Shown: piece after piece, positions 6,637-10,000 of the stretch
Layout: each line of letters starts with the position of its first letter
Numbering within the stretch: the stretch's first letter is position 1
Assembly: GCA_020216985.1 (NCBI GenBank)
Contig: JAIWOH010000106.1
Location: 1-10,000, forward strand
DNA: 10,000 nucleotides
From: Nitrospira sp.
GTDB lineage: Bacteria; Nitrospirota; Nitrospiria; Nitrospirales; Nitrospiraceae
Direction: 5' to 3'
Position numbers and translations under genes: made by a program
Notes under the pieces: model-generated
The model's input: only the letters and a program-made list of their open reading frames with translations
Told to the model about the DNA's origin: nothing
Databases searched by the model: none

Positions 6637-7017
6637 TTATTTGAAGATTTTTGCCAGTTTCTCCTGCATCGTTTCCGCCGTAAACGGCTTGACGATGTAA
6701 TTGCTGACTCCCGCTTGGATCGCTTCGATGAGATTGCCTTGTTGGGCCTCGGCCGTCACCATCAACACGGGAATCGATTTCAGTTTTTCATCGGACCGGA
6801 TCGCCCGCAACATATCGATGCCCGTCATGACGGGCATGTTCCAATCGGACACGACGAGACCGTAGGTCTCAGCCCGCAGTTTCTGCAGAGCTTCCGCTCC
6901 GTTTTCCGCTTCTTCCACGCGACTGAATCCAAGTTGTTTCAGGACGTTCTTTACGATTCTTCTCATCGTCGCCATATCGTCAACGACGAGCACTTTCATC
7001 GTCAGATCGGCCGGCAT
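6637..7017 (-). CDS. cheY: Chemotaxis response regulator CheY (first copy)
   Basis: This 126-residue receiver domain diffuses, once phosphorylated, to the flagellar switch and changes rotation. D13/D14, phospho-acceptor D58 (in [12 protein letters not shown]), switch T88, Y107 and K110 all align with Asp12/13, Asp57, Thr87, Tyr106 and Lys109 of E. coli CheY, including the DWNMP signature. The start is the ATG at 7017, because AAGGAGG (7022-7028) precedes it by 4 nt. The frame can be extended upstream to 7089, but that adds an Arg/Cys-rich stretch unlike any CheY. As first gene of cheY-cheZ-motA-motB, after a 216-nt gap, it probably heads a transcription unit. It resembles enteric CheY much more than the second copy does, so it is the likelier motor-binding one. 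Confidence 0.96.
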   Translation of the reverse strand: MPADLTMKVLVVDDMATMRRIVKNVLKQLGFSRVEEAENGAEALQKLRAETYGLVVSDWNMPVMTGIDMLRAIRSDEKLKSIPVLMVTAEAQQGNLIEAIQAGVSNYIVKPFTAETMQEKLAKIFK

Positions 7018-7021
7018 ACTG

Positions 7022-7028
7022 CCTCCTT
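7022..7028 (-). promoter_or_regulatory. Strong ribosome binding site of cheY1
   Basis: On the minus strand this reads AAGGAGG, 4 nt before the ATG at 7017. It is the best Shine-Dalgarno match in the window and fixes the start of cheY1. Confidence 0.85.
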
Positions 7029-7233
7029 CATAAAGCCGTGCCAAGACGCGGCGGCACGGGCGGCACCGACAACCTCTCTCATTACGCACGCGCTTGCGAG
7101 TATCACAGCTTCCCTGAATCTTACTTCCTTAACTTCATCCGGCATTGAGCGCTTTTATGTATCGGCGACTTCGTGATCGAACATGAAGACGACACGCGGC
7201 TGCAGGAAGGAAATACACGACGAATGACGGCCG

Positions 7234-7515
7234 CTAGTTTTGCTGGGACCTGGCACGAAGCCATTCATGGATATCGCGCCGGAGAAAGCGCCAATGCTTT
7301 CCGATTTTCGAAGCCGGCAATTCGCCGACTCGGGCGAGCTTATAGACGGTCGATTTGGGCACCCGAAGAAAACGGGCCACGTCCATCACGGTCAAGATTT
7401 CGCCGTTCGTCTCGGACACGCCGACCGCCTGCCGCTCCCCATTCATTGATCCCGCTTCATTCATAACGTAAGCGATATCGGCGCGATCGATGAAAAACTT
7501 GAGTGCGATGTCCAC
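7234..7515 (-). CDS. Small helix-turn-helix DNA-binding protein (excisionase/MerR-like, HTH_17 type)
   Basis: This protein has at most 93 residues. The C-terminal 55 form a winged-helix DNA-binding domain of the excisionase type: ILTVMDVARFLRVPKSTVYK (40-59), then GELPASKIGKHWRF (64-77) and RDIHEWLRA (80-88). The pattern L-T-x-x-x-V-A-x-F-L, G-E-L-P-A and G-x-x-W-R-F is diagnostic of the family. The N-terminal 38 residues have no recognised fold. The outermost start is GTG at 7515. Alternatives are ATG at 7464 and 7446. I kept the GTG because the added codons (ATC, CTC, AAG, CGC, GCC) look coding, but the only good ribosome site lies 20 nt upstream of it. It follows the MCP-like gene by 27 nt in the same frame and precedes cheY1 by 216 nt, so it could regulate the chemotaxis genes. 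No integrase or att site is visible, so excisionase function is unlikely. Confidence 0.85.
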   Translation of the reverse strand: MDIALKFFIDRADIAYVMNEAGSMNGERQAVGVSETNGEILTVMDVARFLRVPKSTVYKLARVGELPASKIGKHWRFLRRDIHEWLRARSQQN

Positions 7516-7542
7516 CGATGATTTCCCAAGACCCGCTCCTTT

Positions 7543-8586
7543 CTACTGCAGCCTCCTGATGATGACCCCATACCAGCCGAGCCCATCATATTCCTGATAT
7601 CCGATCGTCTTGGCAAAGGCCGTGACCTCATGGTCGTCATTGACGTAATATCCGCGCTGTTGCCCCCGATGCATGAGGGCGAAGGGCTGGAGCACCCCTC
7701 GATCATCGGAAGCCGCGATGGTGCGCAATTCCTTATCGAGCAGCAGCACCCTCGTCCGTTTCCATTCGGACTCCGAAAACGAGGGTTCCCTTTGGACGAT
7801 GATCCGCGATTGATGGTCCCAGTCGAACACCACGCCGAGTGCACCGATGACTTTTCCATCTGTCCGCCCATCCTTCCGGACGGCCGTGGCATACACGGCC
7901 GTCAGTTTATTGCCGTGCAAGGGATCATAACCGATGTCGTCCACGGCATATTGCTCGCCGTTCATCGTGGCCATGGCTTTTTTAAACCAAGACACTTTGG
8001 ATACATCGCTCCCCACTACCTTGAGGTATTTGTCGGGTTGAGAACAGGCCACGACCGTTCCATCGGCGCCAACGAGCACAAGATCCAGATAGACGGTGTA
8101 AAACCGATTGATCAAAGCCAACCGCTGACCGGCTCGTCGGACCAATGCCTGATCCTTGGTTTCCAAGGCCTGGACCAGCGCCTCGTCCGTCGCCCACCAC
8201 CGAACGTCTGCGGTTCGCTCATAGAGATTTCTGACGATCAACTGCACGAGCGTCTGTGCCTTTTCCGAGAGACGGTCACACTCCTGATCCGTGAACCGCC
8301 GGTCCAATTCGCTCGTCTCCGAGCGGATTTTTCCCAGTTCCTTCGAGGCCTCCGCCGCTTGGGCCGCCAAATTCTTCACCTCGGTCGCGACGACCGCAAA
8401 TCCCCGACCGACGTCCCCTGCCCTGGCCGCTTCGATGGAGGCATTGAGGGACAAGATGGTGATTTCGCTCGTAATTCGCGCATTGACGAGCCTGTGGTCT
8501 TCGATCTGTCGCTCAATGCGACCGATGATATCCTTGATGTCCGCTTCGTTGATGAGTTCGGCCGTGCTCATCGCTTCATTACTCAC
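7543..8586 (-). CDS. Soluble MCP-tip protein with C-terminal Cache-like sensor domain
   Basis: This 347-residue protein has no membrane segment or signal peptide. Residues 38-85 are a chemoreceptor signalling tip: [20 protein letters not shown] (43-62), continuing with [16 protein letters not shown]. This is the region that contacts CheA and CheW. Only about 40 residues precede the tip and no long methylation helices follow. A helical stretch (about 95-165) leads to a Cache/PAS-like sensor (about 166-345), with [20 protein letters not shown] (168-187), SWFKKAMAT (199-207), a strand pattern [11 protein letters not shown] (246-256) and an end GLGWYGVII (335-343). The order is inverted compared with ordinary receptors, and the Cache part would be cytoplasmic. 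The start is GTG at 8586 or ATG at 8571, and neither has a clear ribosome site. It may be a small cytoplasmic receptor or an adaptor. The ligand is unknown. Confidence 0.85.
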   Translation of the reverse strand: MSNEAMSTAELINEADIKDIIGRIERQIEDHRLVNARITSEITILSLNASIEAARAGDVGRGFAVVATEVKNLAAQAAEASKELGKIRSETSELDRRFTDQECDRLSEKAQTLVQLIVRNLYERTADVRWWATDEALVQALETKDQALVRRAGQRLALINRFYTVYLDLVLVGADGTVVACSQPDKYLKVVGSDVSKVSWFKKAMATMNGEQYAVDDIGYDPLHGNKLTAVYATAVRKDGRTDGKVIGALGVVFDWDHQSRIIVQREPSFSESEWKRTRVLLLDKELRTIAASDDRGVLQPFALMHRGQQRGYYVNDDHEVTAFAKTIGYQEYDGLGWYGVIIRRLQ

Positions 8587-8645
8587 GTTCGGTCAAAGGT
8601 GTTTGGATTCGGCATTCCCGCACGCGCGGGCCTTGTATGGCCGCA

Positions 8646-8684
8646 TCTCCGACATTCGGAGAACATGCCGGTTGTAAAAACAAC
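8646..8684. repeat. Two small inverted repeats after the PilZ gene
   Basis: TCTCCGA (8646-8652) pairs with TCGGAGA (8656-8662) around 3 nt, and GTTGT (8671-8675) pairs with ACAAC (8680-8684) around 4 nt. A third short stem, CCCGC (8617-8621) with GCGGG (8626-8630), lies nearby. They fill the 105-nt spacer between the PilZ stop and the MCP-like start. No clear T-run follows the strongest stem, so a terminator is not established. Confidence 0.4.
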
Positions 8685-8691
8685 GTCGCCC

Positions 8692-9306
8692 TTACGCTGA
8701 TCGCTCGTCTTTTCTCCTTGTCCGAAGCCGCTCCGCCTGCGTTTGAAGAACGTACCGGATTAGGTGGTCCTGCTCATCTGCGCCAAGATCGACGAACTCG
8801 GCGGCGAGAACGAATCCCTGCCCTTGCGGATCCGGCGACGACCGGATCACTTTGGCCGCCACTTGAATCGGCGTGAAGGGCGGCAAAATGACCTTGAGCA
8901 CCAATCGATCGCCGGCGTCGAACCGTTGCGACGCGACAAATCCGATTCCTCCCCCGCTGATGTTGACGTTCGTCACTCTTGCCAGCTCCATGCAACCCGG
9001 ATGCGCCCTCGCCAACGTTTTCAACAGCACCTCCAGCAACCAGTCTACTTTCATAATCCATGGGACCAACGCCGCCTGCGTCAGCGCATCGCCGGACCGT
9101 GCCAGAAGTTCAGCCGTCGGTTTCTCGACCGCGGCCGCAATCATTTCCTCGGTCACCATCTCTCGGCAGAGGGGAGACGTTTTATCCTGCTCGCCCTCCA
9201 ATCGGTATTCGAGTAACAGCTTGTCCTCGATACGGACCCACTCCCGCCGGTCTTCCGAGGAAGCCGATCGCATGACATGCGGATCTATCGTCGTTGACGT
9301 CGACAT
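8692..9306 (-). CDS. Atypical PilZ-domain protein with helical insertion (putative c-di-GMP receptor)
   Basis: This is a 204-residue soluble protein. PilZ domains bind cyclic di-GMP through RxxxR and [DN]xSxxG. Both are visible: R21-E-W-V-R25 near the N-terminus and NISGGG (115-120). The following strands (about 121-172, with LVLKVILPPFTPIQVAAKVI, then GFVLAAEFVDL) fit the PilZ barrel, and a C-terminal helix (175-198) is Arg-rich. Unusually, about 90 mostly helical residues (26-114) separate the two motifs, where a simple PilZ domain has about 25-30. A PilZ protein with a helical insertion of this sort is known from Xanthomonas (XC6012). The gene starts 20 nt after the GGDEF gene stop, so the two are probably co-transcribed. 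The ATG at 9306 has GGAAAG 8 nt upstream. Binding is plausible because the motifs are intact, but it is not shown. Confidence 0.88.
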   Translation of the reverse strand: MSTSTTIDPHVMRSASSEDRREWVRIEDKLLLEYRLEGEQDKTSPLCREMVTEEMIAAAVEKPTAELLARSGDALTQAALVPWIMKVDWLLEVLLKTLARAHPGCMELARVTNVNISGGGIGFVASQRFDAGDRLVLKVILPPFTPIQVAAKVIRSSPDPQGQGFVLAAEFVDLGADEQDHLIRYVLQTQAERLRTRRKDERSA

Positions 9307-9326
9307 GGACGAATCTTTCCGGTCTC

Positions 9327-10000
9327 CTAAGCCGCAAGACAGACAGCGGCTTGCGCCGGTACGAAGGGAAACGATTCAGAAATGACGACGCGATTGCGCC
9401 CGTGGAGCTTCGCCTGATCCAGCGCCGAATCGGCGGCCGCGATCCACCGCCCGACCGACTCAATTGCCGCATGCCCCAGTGATGTCATCCCGATGCTGGC
9501 TGTAATGCGCACTTGCCCTTGCCTCAATGCGAAGGCATGCCGCTCGATGTCGTCCCGCAGACGTTCCGCCATCCCCACACCATGCGGAAGATCGGTCTCC
9601 AGCAACAAGATGGCGAACGATCCGCCGCCGTATCGTGAAACGGAATCGGCCGCTCGAACGTTCTTCCTCGCAAGGCGTGCCACTTCACGCAACAGCTCAT
9701 CTCCGGCCTCGTAGCCAAGCTGTTCGTTGACGACCCTGAAATAGTCGAGATCCAGCACCAGCAAACAGGCCGGCACGCCATGACGAAGCCACATCGTGAG
9801 TTTCCGATTGAGGAGCGTCTCGAAGGCTCGTCGATCCAACAAACCGGTAAGCGGATCTTTCGTTTCGATGGCACAGCTCGATGGAGCAAAACCGGTCTCA
9901 ATCAAGGCGGGCACTGTTCCGCTGGCAATGATTTTGGCTCTTCGCCGCTCCTGAAACCCGATCTCTCCGCTCAGTGCCGGTTCATCGTTTCCCCTCTCTA
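9327..10000 (-). CDS. Degenerate GGDEF-domain protein (probable c-di-GMP effector; 5' end may lie outside window)
   Basis: GGDEF domains normally make cyclic di-GMP from GTP. Numbered from the GTG at 9914 (195 residues), the domain opens with DPLTGLLDRRAF (20-31), followed by LDLDYFRVVNEQLGYEAGDE (54-73), the signature position RYGGGSFAILL (94-104), SIGMTSL (140-146) and QAKLHGRNRV (167-176). The signature is GGGSF, so both acidic residues of GG[DE]EF are lost and cyclase activity is unlikely. The inhibitory-site motif R87-A-A-D90 stands exactly five residues before the first Gly, as in active family members, so the protein may bind c-di-GMP as a receptor. Upstream of 9914 the frame stays open to base 10000 with a plausible coding run (GFQERRRAKIIASG) and no ATG, GTG or TTG, so the true start may be further right, possibly with another domain. 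The PilZ gene follows by 20 nt. Confidence 0.85.
   Translation of the reverse strand, partial: ERGNDEPALSGEIGFQERRRAKIIASGTVPALIETGFAPSSCAIETKDPLTGLLDRRAFETLLNRKLTMWLRHGVPACLLVLDLDYFRVVNEQLGYEAGDELLREVARLARKNVRAADSVSRYGGGSFAILLLETDLPHGVGMAERLRDDIERHAFALRQGQVRITASIGMTSLGHAAIESVGRWIAAADSALDQAKLHGRNRVVISESFPFVPAQAAVCLAA

Noticed and set aside
7018..7089. N-terminal extension of cheY1
   Set aside because: The strong AAGGAGG 4 nt before the ATG at 7017 and the normal CheY length fix the start; the extension is Arg/Cys-rich.
7234..7515. Excisionase of an integrated element
   Set aside because: The fold is of that type, but there is no integrase, att-like repeat or phage gene in the window, and the neighbours are chemotaxis genes.
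7630..8700. Plus-strand open frame of 356 codons
   Set aside because: It is antisense to the MCP-like gene, which has clear receptor-tip and Cache motifs; the plus-strand product shows none.

Overview
The window (GC-rich, about 55-60% by eye) carries a dense bacterial chemotaxis and flagellar-motor locus. Every recognisable gene except the leftmost lies on the minus strand, so transcription runs right to left. The protein set (stator of the MotC/MotD subtype, true CheZ, CheY and CheA) points to a Gram-negative, flagellated bacterium. A Nitrospira-like or proteobacterial host fits best, but that is an inference from protein style and no phylogenetic marker is present.

Layout in transcription order. 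(1) 10000-8692: a GGDEF protein with a ruined catalytic signature but an intact c-di-GMP inhibitory-site motif. Its frame is open to the window edge. It is followed 20 nt later by an atypical PilZ protein with a helical insertion. (2) 8586-7234: a soluble protein with an MCP signalling tip at its N-terminus and a Cache-like sensor at its C-terminus, then a small HTH (excisionase/MerR-type) protein. (3) A 216-nt gap, then cheY1-cheZ-motA(motC)-motB(motD) from 7017 to 4093. A perfect 12-bp inverted repeat lies between the two stator genes. (4) 3955-442: a STAS protein, a second CheZ-like FQDxxxQ protein lacking the usual CheY-tethering tail, a second CheY, and a CheA whose linker holds two MshEN-like repeats. 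(5) At the left edge, on the plus strand and convergent with cheA, the 3' part of a gene built on 11-residue repeats that looks like a coiled-coil protein.

How the genes fit together: CheA phosphorylates one or both CheY proteins, CheZ (and perhaps the CheZ-like protein) removes the phosphate, and MotA/MotB are the stator that drives the flagellum. The order cheY-cheZ-...-motC-motD recalls the Pseudomonas chemotaxis cluster, but cheB, cheR and cheW are absent from the window. The upstream c-di-GMP-type proteins (degenerate GGDEF, PilZ) and the MshEN-like repeats in CheA suggest, by inference only, that second-messenger signalling feeds into motility here.

Most notable for follow-up: the inverted mini-chemoreceptor, the GGGSF/RxxD effector-type GGDEF protein paired with an insertion-bearing PilZ protein, the two CheY/CheZ-type pairs, the MshEN-like repeats in CheA, and the intergenic hairpin between the stator genes. 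No RNA genes, transposases or CRISPR arrays were seen, and no gene-free stretch exceeds 300 bases.
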